Assembly (NCBI RefSeq): GCF_035046485.1
Contig: NC_085137.1
Location: 42,401,155-42,465,154 of the forward strand
DNA from: Aedes albopictus
Taxonomy: Eukaryota > Arthropoda > Insecta > Diptera > Culicidae
Direction: 5' to 3'
DNA length: 64,000 nt
The position numbers and the translations under genes are program-made. The notes beneath the pieces were generated by a model. That model made no database searches, was not told the origin of the DNA, and saw only the letters and a program-made list of their open reading frames with translations. Every line of letters begins with the position of its first letter. Position 1 is the first letter of the stretch. Below are positions 31,740-43,031 of this stretch, one piece after another.

Positions 31740-33725
31740 GTGAGGTCTCTGGATGTTTGGCCATGCAAGAATTTTGTGATTTGAATCTGGTTATGAAATA
31801 TAGGTAAAACTTCAAGAAATATTTAACGCAAAATTTAACGTATTTTAGTTTTTGTGATGACAGATCAAATGATCTGGAGTTATTTGCAGATTCGATACAG
31901 CTAGAAGGCATAAGAATACTTATATGGACTTGTTTGTGAAAACCAGGTCAAAGGTCTACTCTTAAGCAAGATTCCTAGTTCAAACTTATTTCTATCCATA
32001 TAAGTAGAACCGAATACTTTATACCAAGGGGCTCGGTATGAAAATAGTGTTAGTAATTCTAGTGTTTATCAAACAACATCCAATTCATTGAAGCCGCCAA
32101 AGGAAATACCTATTAGGCTGTCTTTATACGCATATATAGTTGTTAAAGATCTGACTTACACCTGTCATTAGTGAAACACCTTTCGCGTCATGTCGCACTC
32201 ACCGGAGTGACACCTACCATTATACCAAACAAGTAGTTTGAATCGAAATTGCAATCAATCAAGTTGTTACCACCGTCTCTCTCGCCGATTCGGTGTACAT
32301 TTCTTCGTCTACCACAGTCCTAGACACGCTGAGAATTCAAGAATAGCAGGTAGATAGGTAGTTGATGAACGATGGAACCACACCTCAGCGTGTTTTTTTA
32401 CTAGCATTCTAATGGCTTTCGTGCACAATGAGACACTTGCCCTTTTTCTTTCTCTTTCTATCTCTTTGCAATATTCTCCAAGAGGAATACTCGATAGATA
32501 GATTGGGTCTGTTACACTGGAAAGATTAATGGGGCAACCTTTGACGAGTTGAACGTTTCCCTTCGGGACGCTTGGCTCCGTTTGAACTTGTAGGGTAGGA
32601 AGGTGATTGATTCAGATTATTTCAAAATTGTGAGTATTCCTTTTTAAACGTTTGAATGGGAATAGTAGTTTTCAATATTGTTTGCCCACAATTACAAAAG
32701 ATTTTACCAGCGAATGCCCACGTCTACATTTTATGCCTTATTCCCCTATGCTCGCCAGACATATGCTGAAGACAATGAGCAACCGCGGGAATTTACAAAG
32801 GAGATCGTTAGATCTTGATAGACTGAAACGATAGCTTAATTTACGACTTCAAAAGCAATCAATCACGCCGGTCGAGCCGACGACGGTGCTATCTGATTTG
32901 GCAATAAACATGGATTCAAGCATGGAATGCAGGGTGAACCGCGGCATCATCGCGACGGAAATCAATTAGTTAGAGAAGTGGGATGCATGCTATTTGGTGG
33001 CTTCATACCAGCTTGAATTTTGTGGTCATATTTTCAAATGTAATGTAAATAAAATGTCATGATCGCCATCAGCCACTTATATGACGCAAATACAAGAGCC
33101 GATAAAGAGAATGCTGTTTCAATGAAACAGTCAGTCGAAGAAAATCCCAGGGGATCTCCCAAGCTATGGGAGAACTAGGTTGGGTTTGTGAAATAACGAT
33201 TACTTATTCTGCCCTAGGAACAATGGGAATGCTTATCATAAATACATATGTAGATACGAACAGATACGAATGCTTGGGTGCTGTCCATGTCTATAAACTA
33301 CGTAGACTCATTTTTGGCCATCTCAGACCTCTGGCCTTTCTCCTCGTAGTGAGGAGCTACCTGGCAACGCTCGCAAGGCAACTACGTAGGCTCAAATTTG
33401 GCGTCCTCGTAGACTTTCTTCAACACAAAATTTTCGAAATTTGTATGGACCGTAAACTTGAACGCTTGAAGAGAGCAGGGGATTGCAACCATTGGTCATG
33501 CACATAACTACAACCCATTTGCCCCTCAGCTTCAATGACGTGCGCGTGCCAGCTAGCATTGGGCAAATTTGGCTGAGACATCGATTTTTGAGAATCGCGA
33601 CTCTGATTAGAAAATGAAAAAAAAAAAACGATGAGACAGTGCATTCTGCAAAACAAATGAAATCAAAAGAAAAATATTTTGATCCTGAGATTCCCCAGAA
33701 TTCTGAGAAGTATACCAATATAGTA
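31740..33725. other. Long intergenic stretch, nothing firmly recognised
   Basis: ORFs are short and featureless. Near 33290-33420 ACTACGTAGACTC and ACTACGTAGGCTC repeats suggest a degraded MITE. There is no RNA gene. Confidence 0.35.
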
Positions 33726-34011
33726 AGGGCCCATATAGCCGAGGCGGTAAACGCACGGGTATTCAGCATGACCATGCTGAGGGTAACGGGTTCGATTCCT
33801 GGTCGGTCCAGGATCTTTTCGTAAAGGAAATTTCCTTGACTTCCTTGGGCATAGAGTATCTTCGTGCCTGCCACACGATATATACACATGCAAAATGGTC
33901 ATTGGCAGAGGAAGCTCTCAGTTAATAACTGTGGAAGTGCTCATAGCACACTAAGCTGAGAAGCAGGCTTTGTCCCAGTGAGGACGTTACGCCAAGAAGA
34001 GGAGAGAGAGG
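33726..34011 (+). mobile_element. tRNA-derived SINE, GGCCCATATAGCC family (copy 4)
   Basis: Full head with A-box and B-box (GGGTTCGATTCC), the same body as the other three copies, and a GAGAGAG tail. The 12-bp perfect duplication ACCAATATAGTA flanks it at 33714-33725 and 34012-34023. Confidence 0.9.
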
Positions 34012-34023
34012 ACCAATATAGTA

Positions 34024-36640
34024 CTGAGATAAATTCCCGCAGAATGCTGAGAGAAACTCCCCCAGGATCTTGAAAGATACTCTTCTAGAATTCTGAATTC
34101 TAAAATTACGAGAGAGATTTCTTCAGAATGCTGAAAATGGTAACACTAGAATCATGAGCGAAAAAAAGCAAGACTCTTCTGGTATCTTGGTAGGAATTCT
34201 CTCTGATTTTCCTGAAAGTGATAACTCCATACCTATATCGTCTCAGAGCCCCGAGAGGCATTCCCCGATTGTCTCAGAATCCTTTGATAGATTGTCTCAG
34301 AAATCTGAGAAAAGCTTACCCTTGGGATTCTCTCAAAATGATCCAGAATCCTAAGAGGGAGTGTTCCAGAATCCTGAGCGGAAATCCAAGGGCGAATCTT
34401 CCACATTCTTAAAATTAATTCATCCAAAATACTGAGAGAGATTCTCACAAAAAAGATTTTCGAACTTCTAAGCTGAATGCCCCAGAATCCTGAAAAGGGT
34501 AGCTTAGAATATTTAGAAAGAATACTCCAGAATCCTGGGAAAGGTTCCTTCAAAATACTGGATTGCCGAAGAAATCTGAGAATTCTGGGAGATAGGATTT
34601 CCCCCGAATCCTGAGAAGAATGCCTCCAGAATCCTTTTAAGTATTCTCCCAGAATTTCCCTAAAATCCTGGGGTAGATTCCTTTAGAATGCTAACAATAA
34701 CTCTACCAGAATTCCAAAAGGTATTCCCCAGAACTCTACGAGTGATTCCCCCAGAATCCTGAGAGGCATCATAGAAGGCATCATCAGATTCTTGAAAGAA
34801 ATATATCTAGAAACCTAAGAGGTATTTCTCCGAAAATCTGATGAGGATTCTCCCTGGAAGGGATTACGAAAATTTATAGAATGGACTTCCCCAGCACCCC
34901 GAGAAGGTTTCTCCGGAATTCTGGGAGGTATTCCCAAATAAAACAGAAAAATTACCTCAGATTCCTGAAAGACACTGCTCCAGAATCTTTGAAAGGACTC
35001 CCTTAACTCTTGGAAGGGATTGTCCTAGAACTCTGAGAGTGATTCCTCTAGAATACTTTAAATTATTACACCAGAATCTCAAAAGAATCTTCCCATAATC
35101 ATGTCAAGGATTTTCCCTGATTACTAAGAGGGATTGTTCCAGAATCCTGAAAGGGATTTCTGGGAGAAACTGCTCCAGAATACAGAAAACAGAATGCTGA
35201 GAAGGATTTCTTCCGAACCCTAAGAGGAATCACAAAATCTTTGCGAAGAATTCTTCAAAACCCAAATTTATCTAGAGAATTCTGCCCAATAATTAATAAT
35301 TCTGAAATAGAGTGACCTAGAATCTTGAAATATACAGCCCTTGAATCCCAAGAATTTCTCCAGAATCATGAGACAAATTCCCCAGAATCTTGAGAGAAAA
35401 TTTCCTAAAATCCTGACGGGGATCACCCCAGAAAACCGAATTTTCAGAGAATCTTGGGAAGTGTATCCGTAGAATACTTAGTGATATTCCCTCAGAATCT
35501 TAAAAGGAGTCTTATGCAAAATCCTGAGAAGGATGCCTCTAGAATCCTGTATGGGTTCCCCTAAGAATTCTGAGAGGAATTTCGCCACAATTCTGAGAAT
35601 GTTTAGTATGATTCTCCAAGAGGTCTGAGAGAAGTTCCTAAGAATGCTGAGAAAGTTTTCCTTACAATTCCGAGTGGGATCCTAAGTGAGAATCTTCCAG
35701 AATCCTTAGAGGAATCAACCCAGATCATCTAGAAATTTCTTAGAATCCTGAAATAGATTTCACCCTTGGTAGGGAACTCTGGTATGGAATACCCCAAAAT
35801 CGTGAAATGAATTCCCTTAGAATCCAGAGATTCCTAGAATTCTGATAAGTATTCCCATATAATACTGCTGAGAAAAATTCTTCTAGAATTTTCAAAGGGA
35901 CTGTTCCATAATGTTGACGATTCCCCTAAAATTCTGTGAGAGATTCCTTCAAAATGCTGAAAATGATCATCCTGACAGACCTTATCCCAGTAAAAAGAGA
36001 AAGACACTCCCAATGGAATACTCCCTGTATTCTGTTAAAATTTCCCTAGAATCCTTGGAGAGATAACTCCAGTTTTCTGAGATGGATTCTCTCAGAATAA
36101 TGATCAGAAACTTTAGAGGAATTCTTTCAGAATCCTGAGGGATTTCCTCAGACTCCCAAGATTGATTCTCCCTGAATCATGTGATGGTTTGTCTCAGAAT
36201 CCTGTGATGAATTGCCTCTGAATCCAGAGAGAAGTATATCCTCGGGATTTTCCCAGAACTTCCAAGTGGATACATCCAGAATCCTAAGAGAAATTCTTCT
36301 ACAGCATAGGCGCCAACTTAGGGGGGGGGGGCAAGCATAGGTTTGCCCCCCCAATATTTGACGATTTTTGAATTTTCCCATACAAAATTACCGAAAAAAC
36401 AGGCTTTGCCCCCCCAATAATTTTACCAAGTTGGCGCGTCTGTTCTACAGTATTGACAGACATCCCATCAGAATCCTGAAAGAGATTTCCCCAGAACCCT
36501 GAGAGGGATTCTCAAAAAAAAAAGTACGGAACCCTGAGAAGCATGCGATAGAACCCTGAAAGGAACTCTCTAGACCATAAGAAGGATTCCTGAGAAAGAT
36601 TCACTTAGTCTTGGGATTTCCCAAGAAACCTGAGACATAC
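34024..36640. repeat. 2.6-kb degenerate minisatellite (CCAGAATCCTGAGAG units)
   Basis: The unit CCCAGAATCCTGAGAGGGAT recurs many tens of times at roughly 30-45 bp spacing with heavy substitution. Spacer length varies and there are no identical direct repeats, which rules out a CRISPR-like array. All ORFs inside are composition artefacts. A 138-bp hAT MITE interrupts it at 36305-36442. Confidence 0.85.
36305..36442. mobile_element. hAT-type MITE, 138 bp, 8-bp target duplication
   Basis: The left end CATAGGCGCCAACTTAGGGG and the inverted right end CAGACGCGCCAACTTGG share GCGCCAACTT. A perfect 8-bp duplication TTCTACAG lies at 36297-36304 and 36443-36450. Inside are G-run/C-run segments (GGGGGGGGGG, TTTGCCCCCCC). 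Its site inside the minisatellite dates it after that array formed. Confidence 0.85.
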
Positions 36641-36735
36641 AGGTAAACCTTGATTAAGTGGACCCTAGATTATATAGACCCTCGATTTTATGTACTTTGA
36701 TTTCATGTACATTTTACCTCGATTTATATTTACAT
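36641..36735 (+). mobile_element. Possible pogo-like element remnant
   Basis: TACAGGTAAACCTTGATTAA followed by repeated CCTCGATTTTATGTAC and ACCTCGATTTATAT phrases resembles pogo-type ends, but no matching right end was found. Confidence 0.3.
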
Positions 36736-38355
36736 TTTTTTAGATTTTTTAATGGTAAAATTATACAGTGTATTCTGAAAAAAAAAAGAAATTTAATATT
36801 TTTTAATCGAAAGAAAAATCGAATGCAAAAAATCGATTCGGTCGATTTTGTGGGGCTTCAACATCGATTCAAAAAATCGATTAATCGGAACAAAAACATC
36901 GATGTTGCGAACATCGATTAAAAATTGCCCAACGCTAGTGCCAGCGTGCACGATTTTGGAGCTGGAGGATCAAATCTCTGTAGTTTACACACATGCCATT
37001 GGTAAGTCCTCAGCCACCACAGGTTACGGTGGGTCAGAGGGAAGACATCCCGTGAATCCCTGGATCCAAGTGGATTAGGAAAAGATGAGAAGTCAAAGTA
37101 AGATTGGTGCCGAGCGCGAGAAGGGTGACTTGTCATTAACAATGGAGTGTCGTAGTATTCGGATGCCTTTAAGACGATGAGAAACGATGCTACCCAAGTA
37201 ATCAAAAGTTCCGCTCCCCATCACAAATGAAACTTTCTGGCTGGTTAAGAGGCTAACAATGTATGGATATGCTCCCTGTTAGAAACGCGATTTATTGGAA
37301 GGAGCGAAACTCCTCGTAAGCAGCATACTGTTTTGGCAGCTTCAAGACTGAAAATAGTTTATATTTTATTCATTTAAATAGTACTAACATTTGCTTCAAA
37401 ACTTACATTTTAGTTCCATTATATGTCTTCCAATACGCGATTCATCTGACATCTTCAATATTACACCATTAGCAACAGTTTCGTTACAATATTCAACGAA
37501 GTAACTTTTCTATATGACATCACATAACAATTGTTTATCTTCAACCATTCTAAATCTGTTCTCAGTGACAGAATATAGCGAAATCCAAATACTATTCAAC
37601 GGAGAACTCGAGACTCACTAAACACGGAAGGAAATCGTTTGCCTATTTCCAACACTCCCAGATATGCTCCAATATGCTTCTCGGAACTTTATTGAAACTA
37701 TGAGGATTTTAGAAGATCATTTCAGTAACTTGATGTGCTAAGGATGTTAATTGTCATTTTAACAAAAACTATTTTATTAGAATATTTTCATGAACAGCAG
37801 CAACACAGTTGCGATGAAGTACACCGCGGATCAAATCTGACTCAACCCATATCCGCCTAGCGTCCTATTAATAGGACAGTTGCTCCGAACGCTCAGTGTC
37901 CTATAAATAGGAGGACAGTCCTTTTGATGTGGATTTCTTCAGAATTAAGCAATACTTTAGAATACTTCCTTCAGAAAAGATGTTCTTCACATCAATACCT
38001 TGTTCATAGTGGACAATATAGTTTGTGACTGGTTTACTTGGTGGCTATAAACGATTACATATTATTATGACCTATGAGCTTCATTTCCTATGCGAAACAA
38101 AATATTGCTTTGGAATCCTGACAATGTTTAACAATTTATAGTCCTCAACTCTACTTTTTGCCCTAGGACCTGATCCTTCACCATAAGCTCTACCATCTAC
38201 TAGGATAGAGCGTATACCCCAAAAGTTCAGTTTATTGGACGCAGTGACTTAATTACCCCAACAGTAAAATAATAAAGAATAGAGGTTTGGGATAGATGAC
38301 AGAAAAGACGGTTAGGTGGACGGTGAAACAGTACGGATTAGATAAGGCAGCATCC
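36736..38355. other. Intergenic stretch, nothing firmly recognised
   Basis: ATCGATT-rich sequence at 36800-36920 and two hairpin words at 37862-37916 are the only structure. The 95-codon minus ORF at 36918-37205 has no recognisable domain. Confidence 0.35.
37862..37916. repeat. Twin short palindromes
   Basis: GTCCTATTAATAGGAC (37862-37877) is a perfect 16-base palindrome. About 20 bases later comes GTCCTATAAATAGGAGGAC, a near copy with an insertion. They may be the centre of a degraded foldback repeat. Confidence 0.5.
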
Positions 38356-38509
38356 ATTCATTACGTAACGCTAAATTCAACATTTTCGAACCCCCTTCCT
38401 TCCACCGTAACGCTTTTTTGTATGAAAATCATAAAAAAATGTATAGACCGTAACGCTCGGCCATACTCCCCTCTCCTTAGAGCGTTACGTCATTTGTGGA
38501 CGGCTCCTA
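38356..38509. mobile_element. MITE-like fragment with ATTACGTAACGCT
   Basis: CATTACGTAACGCTAAATTC at the left and TTAGAGCGTTACGTCATTTG at the right are partly inverted copies. The left end matches ATTACGTAACGCTAAATTC at 22457-22475, so this is a dispersed family. Confidence 0.5.
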
Positions 38510-39440
38510 AGATGGGATTCTCTCGAGATGTCTTCAGGAATTCTTTCCTGGATTTCTTCAGGCATTCCTTTCCTTTTTTCAACTGCTGTGGCTCTGCTCA
38601 TGAGATTTCTTCAAAGATTTCTGCAGGGATTGATTTAGAAAATCCTAAAAGGTATCTTTTAGTTGTTCTATTTAGCATTTTTCAGGAATTTAACTCCTTC
38701 AAAGACTATTTCTGGAATTCCTGCTGTTATTCCATTACGGATTTATCCCGAAAAGGAATATGAAAGAGCTTAGATTTCTGCCGATATTTCTTCAGGCAAT
38801 CTTTGATTTTCAGGAATTCGTGCCGGAATTTCTGATGGGATTCCTTCAAAATTTCTTCCCGAGTTTTATCAGGGATTTCTTTACAAGATTTCTATGATAT
38901 TTAAAGAATCCTAGTGTAATTCTTTCAGGTAAATGTGCCGGAATTCCTGGTGGTATTCTTTGAAAGATTCTTATCGGTTTTTCCATGGGATTCTCTTGGG
39001 ATTTCTCTCAGGATTTCTTCAGTAATTCCTCCGAGAATTTCTTCTGTGATTCTGTCAGTCGAGCTTCCAGCTGAGATTCCTCTCAAAATTCTAAGAGATT
39101 TAGGAAATTTTTCCGCGATTTCTTTAGGGACTTGTGCCTTAATTGCTTCAAAAAATCTTGAACTGACAAATGTTCTAGTCTGCATTCCTTCAGGAATTAC
39201 TGTTGAAAGTCTATCAAGAATCTTTTCCGGGATTTTGTAAAGGATTCTTTTAGCGATTCTTGCAAAGATTGCTTCAGGTATTCCTCCTAGTATTCCTTCA
39301 AAGATTCCTTAGGAAATCTTGAGGAAGACTTTCAGATATTCATGGTAGAATTCTTACTGTGGTCCGTTCAAAGATTCTATTCGGTTTATTGACATTCCTC
39401 AAGGAATTTCCCCTATGATTCCACTAGTGTTTTTTTTTTC
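38510..39440. repeat. Degenerate repeat field (GATTTCTTCAGGAATTC units)
   Basis: Short units such as GGATTTCTTCAGG and GATTCCTTC.GGAATT follow each other for about 930 bp with many variants. It resembles the 34-36.6 kb field in style but has a different core. The overlapping ORFs (for example 38935-39240) are artefacts of it. Confidence 0.7.
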
Positions 39441-39639
39441 AATTATTCTTAAAGGGACATGCTAGTAATCAATTTTTATAAAGATTACAATTGTGAGACA
39501 CGTCATTACAAGATTACAATTGTGAGTAGTGCAGTTAAATTCTTTATATCAAAAGTCCACCTTAGAAATGGGATGTACGGGTTAGGTGGAGGATGCAGCG
39601 AACACGAACTGAGTAAGAGCGAAACGAACGGCTGGTGGT

Positions 39640-40330
39640 GTTCACCGTCGCCAAAGTCAAGCTGAAGACTTAGATAAGAGCAAGATAAAAGGCCTTCATT
39701 AAGGGTCTTTGTCAGAGTGCCAATGCGAATCCGTGGCGTGATGCCGACAGGATCCTGATGGCCAAGACAAGAGTTTTAATGACTTCTACAAAGTAGTCTC
39801 ATCAGAGATGTTGGAGGGGATTATCGAGGGACTTTTTTCCGAGTCAAGACCCTAGTCCTTGGCCATCTTTCGTAAGACAGCTGGGAGCTGGAGCTGGTGT
39901 TGAGGAACTAGCGGGGATAGCAAAGTCCCTTAGCGTAGGTAAGGCCCCAGGTCCAGACGGATTGCCCGGGATGTTCAGGTCTGCTATGTAGAAATGCCTG
40001 GACGAGGGACTCATCCCAGAGGTTTGGAAGCGGCTGAACCTGGTTCTATTGCCGAAGGTGGAGAAACCCGGAAACCCATCGGCATATATATCAATATGCT
40101 TGATCGACATTGCGGGAAGGTGCTCGAAAAAAAAAACGTTAATGATCTCTCGAGTAACCAGTTCGATTTCCGAAAAAAAAGGTGGACCGTAGCCGCTATC
40201 TTGTCGGTTACAAAGGCCGCCGAGAAAGCTGGATTCTGTGCAGTAGTGACTCTGGATTTAAGGTACGCGTTCAATAGCGCCAGTTGGACGGCTATTACCG
40301 ATGTGCTCCTGCGTGTGGGAATCAGTGCCT
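39640..40330 (+). pseudogene. R1/Jockey-type LINE reverse transcriptase, 5' part
   Basis: The plus-strand translation shows SVGKAPGPDGLPGMF (about 39932-39976), then IPEVWKRLNLVLLPKVEKPG, ending near 40330 at VTLDLRYAFNSASW. These are early reverse-transcriptase blocks of non-LTR elements, with LDLRYAFN standing where catalytic block A is usually D-K-AF. Stops and frame changes break it. The copy is interrupted after 40330. Confidence 0.85.
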
Positions 40331-40861
40331 AAAAAATTCAGCCCAATGATGTTCAATCAGTGCGAAAACGCACACAAATAAACGAATGCAGTCTCCCACC
40401 AACATGACACAGAGAATGAACATGACAAAGAGAAAGCAAGACAATGAGAGCGACGCTTCGTAGTGTAATCAACTGTAGCTGAAGTTCTGTTTTGATCTTC
40501 AGTCCGAGCTCGGTGAATATGAATATGATTTTTTTAATTTGGAAATGACTTTTTGTGATTTTGGACTATTTAGAGCACGCAAATGTCGATATGTTGCCCT
40601 AATTTTAGTAATTATGCTTGCTTTAAGTGAATGGTATGCACCAGCAGCACTTTTTGCTTTTAAATCGTGCTTAAACCAAAAATATCAATTGAAGATGAAT
40701 ATTCTGACTTTGAATATCAGTCCGTGGTAAAAATTCAGCAGACAGCGAGGTAATGAATTTTTCATCGGTTGTCGAGGCGATAATCAAAACAAAAACAAAT
40801 CTACGACGCAAGAGCCTCTGGGCGTCGGTTGGGATGACTGTAATTTGACAAATTAAGACAC
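40331..40861. mobile_element. Insertion splitting the LINE, class unknown
   Basis: About 530 bp of AT-rich sequence lie exactly between two consecutive reverse-transcriptase blocks. It contains GTGCGAAAACGCAC, a short palindrome. No clear terminal repeats or target duplication were found, so its class is open. Confidence 0.5.
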
Positions 40862-41340
40862 TGGTGGGAATACCCGGGTACTTGAACAAGATTCTTGGAA
40901 GTTACTTCCAGAATCGAGTACTAGTTTACGGCACAGAGGTGGGTCAGAAGGGCTTTCACATAACCTCAAGACTCCCACAAGGCTCCATCCTGGGTCTGGT
41001 GTTTTGGAATGTCATATTTGACGAGGTGTTGAGGTTAAAGTTCCCGGTGGACGTGGCCATCGCCGGCTTTGCTGACGATATTACGCCGGAGATCTATGCT
41101 GAATCGATCAAAGAAGTGGAATTGACTGAAGTCCACTTGTCTGCAGTTGTGGAGGAGTGGATGAGCTTACACGGTAGCCAACTTGATTATGCCTACAAGG
41201 AAGCCTCAACCTTGGCCTCAACATCTATAGTGGCACTATTGCGGATAGATTTCAATATCTCTAAGGTGTATGCTATCGCAAGCTTCTTTCCTTTGCCTGT
41301 AGGAGGTGATTCTCAACCCCACACTACCTGGGCATCCTGT
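40862..41340 (+). pseudogene. R1/Jockey-type LINE reverse transcriptase, 3' part
   Basis: Translation from 40864 gives GIPGYLNKILGSYFQNR, then LPQGSILGLVFWNVIFDE and FPVDVAIAGFADDIT, which contain the PQGS and FADD blocks. The following EVELTEVHL..VVEEWM is the usual next region. The sequence then degenerates. It pairs with 39640-40330 as one element and matches the fragment at 8490-8735. Confidence 0.88.
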
Positions 41341-41694
41341 CCAGGTGTCTGTTAAGCAGATTATCCTCCCATTGTTTAGAGAAGAAAACCAGGAAACCTC
41401 CTCCTAGAATTTATTACTCTTCACGACTGATTTTATTCGGTCAGCGTTGTCAGTTCTATACAAACCCGCTACAGACCTGCTTTCACTGCTACGAGGGGAC
41501 CTCGAAGTGTCTTCAAAATTATTTTGTCTTCGTTTGAAACATTTTCGTGTGATATATTCTCAATTTTAAGTGAAAAGAAAATCTGTTCTTTTTATCATAA
41601 ATCAATACAGGAACTTAAATCATGTTGTCGAATATGAATTTTAGTAGTACATTGAGATTTGTATCATCATAGCTGAATTTGTGAATTCAAAATA
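41341..41694. other. Intergenic stretch, nothing recognised
   Basis: AT-rich, without ORF or repeat ends. Confidence 0.4.
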
Positions 41695-41887
41695 GGGTAA
41701 TAGTGGAATCAGTAATATCACGCTCCCAAAGCCATCCTATTCGAAAACAAGCGATTATTTTTGACATCATGCGTCCTGACTTCCAAAAAAATACAAAAAA
41801 TAAGAAATAAAGCAAACAGCCCTTCAATCCCTTGTTTTTAGTAGGATGAACATGGGAACCACATGCTTAATAAAGACACTAATACCC
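41695..41887. mobile_element. TA-flanked MITE, GGGTA ends
   Basis: GGGTAATAGTGGAATC at the left and the inverse of the right end (GGGTATTAGTGTC) match over about 12 bases. TA lies on both sides (41693-41694 and 41888-41889). The interior CATCCTATTCGAAAACAAGC is shared with 4757-4920. Confidence 0.6.
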
Positions 41888-42067
41888 TAGTTTTGATTAA
41901 AATGTTATAAACAAGTGAAGTTGCTTAGTTTGGTTGTTTTTTTTTTAAGCAGAAGGTTGTTTAACTCTAGTGAATCGAGCTCCCTGGACGAAATATCAGT
42001 TGCTGCTATACTAGCAACCACTACAGCTCATGTTAAATTATTGTTTCAATCCCATAATGCAGAAAGG

Positions 42068-42233
42068 CAGTGGCGTAGCCAGAAATTGTCTCTGGGAGGG
42101 GTTTTCAACGGTCAATGATACCTTTTGTTGATTTGACACTTACATTTTGTAAACAGTAAGGAGTAATTGTATTCGTAGTTTGAAATTATCGGCGCAGCCT
42201 TAACCCTACCACCCCCCCGTGGCTACACCAGTG
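42068..42233. mobile_element. hAT-type MITE, 166 bp, 8-bp target duplication
   Basis: The left end CAGTGGCGTAGCCAGAAATT and the inverted right end CACTGGTGTAGCCACGGGG share 12 of the first 14 bases. The perfect 8-bp duplication CAGAAAGG flanks it at 42060-42067 and 42234-42241. CAGTGGCGTAGCCA-type termini are widespread among animal hAT elements. Confidence 0.85.
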
Positions 42234-42241
42234 CAGAAAGG

Positions 42242-42932
42242 CATCGATACATGATTTACATGAATGCCCCTACATATGCGGGTGCTTATTTTGTTGTATT
42301 TGGGTAAGATTTATGTCGTATTTGTCATCCAGATTATTCATTTCCAGTCAGGCTCTTGAATATGCCGTGCGTCACAACTTCTGTAGAGAAACAACCCCAG
42401 AATACAAGTAGGTACACATTTATGTTTTTTTTTTGCGAAAATAGTCAGTTAAAAAATCTCGAACTTTATACGTGACATTGTAGGATACACGATAGGATTT
42501 GTGAGGCTATCTCGATGTAATAGTTTATATACACGGCAAATACCTGTTGATTGGCTTGATAAAATGTTTTAGTCAGTAGGTGTAAAATCTATTTTCCGTC
42601 ATCTGAAGTAACCGATATGCAATTATACAAAATTAATAATGATAATCAATCCGTAGTAAGCGATTCATTTGAGTGCAAGTCTTCGTTGAAACAAATCGAA
42701 CTACGAGCGGCCTACAAACAACAAATAACACAAACTGCCTCGAGCAAAACAGGTTACGTCCAATCCAAAACCATATCGGCTTGTTGTGCTCCTCTTCATG
42801 TGAATCACTATGAACGAATAACCTGCTAGAGGCTCGGTACAAGTTCTCTAAGTAAGAAGTTCACTGCACTCGTTTCAAGTAGAATGGTTTTTCTGTTCAT
42901 ATGAGCCTTACTCAAATCCATATTCGATTTGC
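42242..42932. other. Upstream region of the 43032 gene
   Basis: No element or ORF is supported. The 70-codon plus ORF at 42617 is overlapped by one of the same size on the other strand and shows no domain. Confidence 0.35.
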
Positions 42933-42939
42933 TATAAAA
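42933..42939 (+). promoter_or_regulatory. TATA box of the 43032 gene
   Basis: TATAAAA, 93 bases upstream of the ATG, in the same arrangement as the other eight genes. Confidence 0.75.
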
Positions 42940-43031
42940 GTTTGATGACTAGGACAATTCCAATCACATTTCGTCTTTACTTTACGCTGCAACAGGGTGT
43001 GTAACAAAGTGTTCTGAACTAATCCGCAGCC

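Noticed and set aside
31315..31911. 198-codon minus ORF over the 31325 gene
   Set aside because: Overlaps the spliced, signal-peptide-bearing gene and has no features of its own.
34024..36640. CRISPR-like array
   Set aside because: Units are imperfect, spacing is irregular and the genome is that of an animal.
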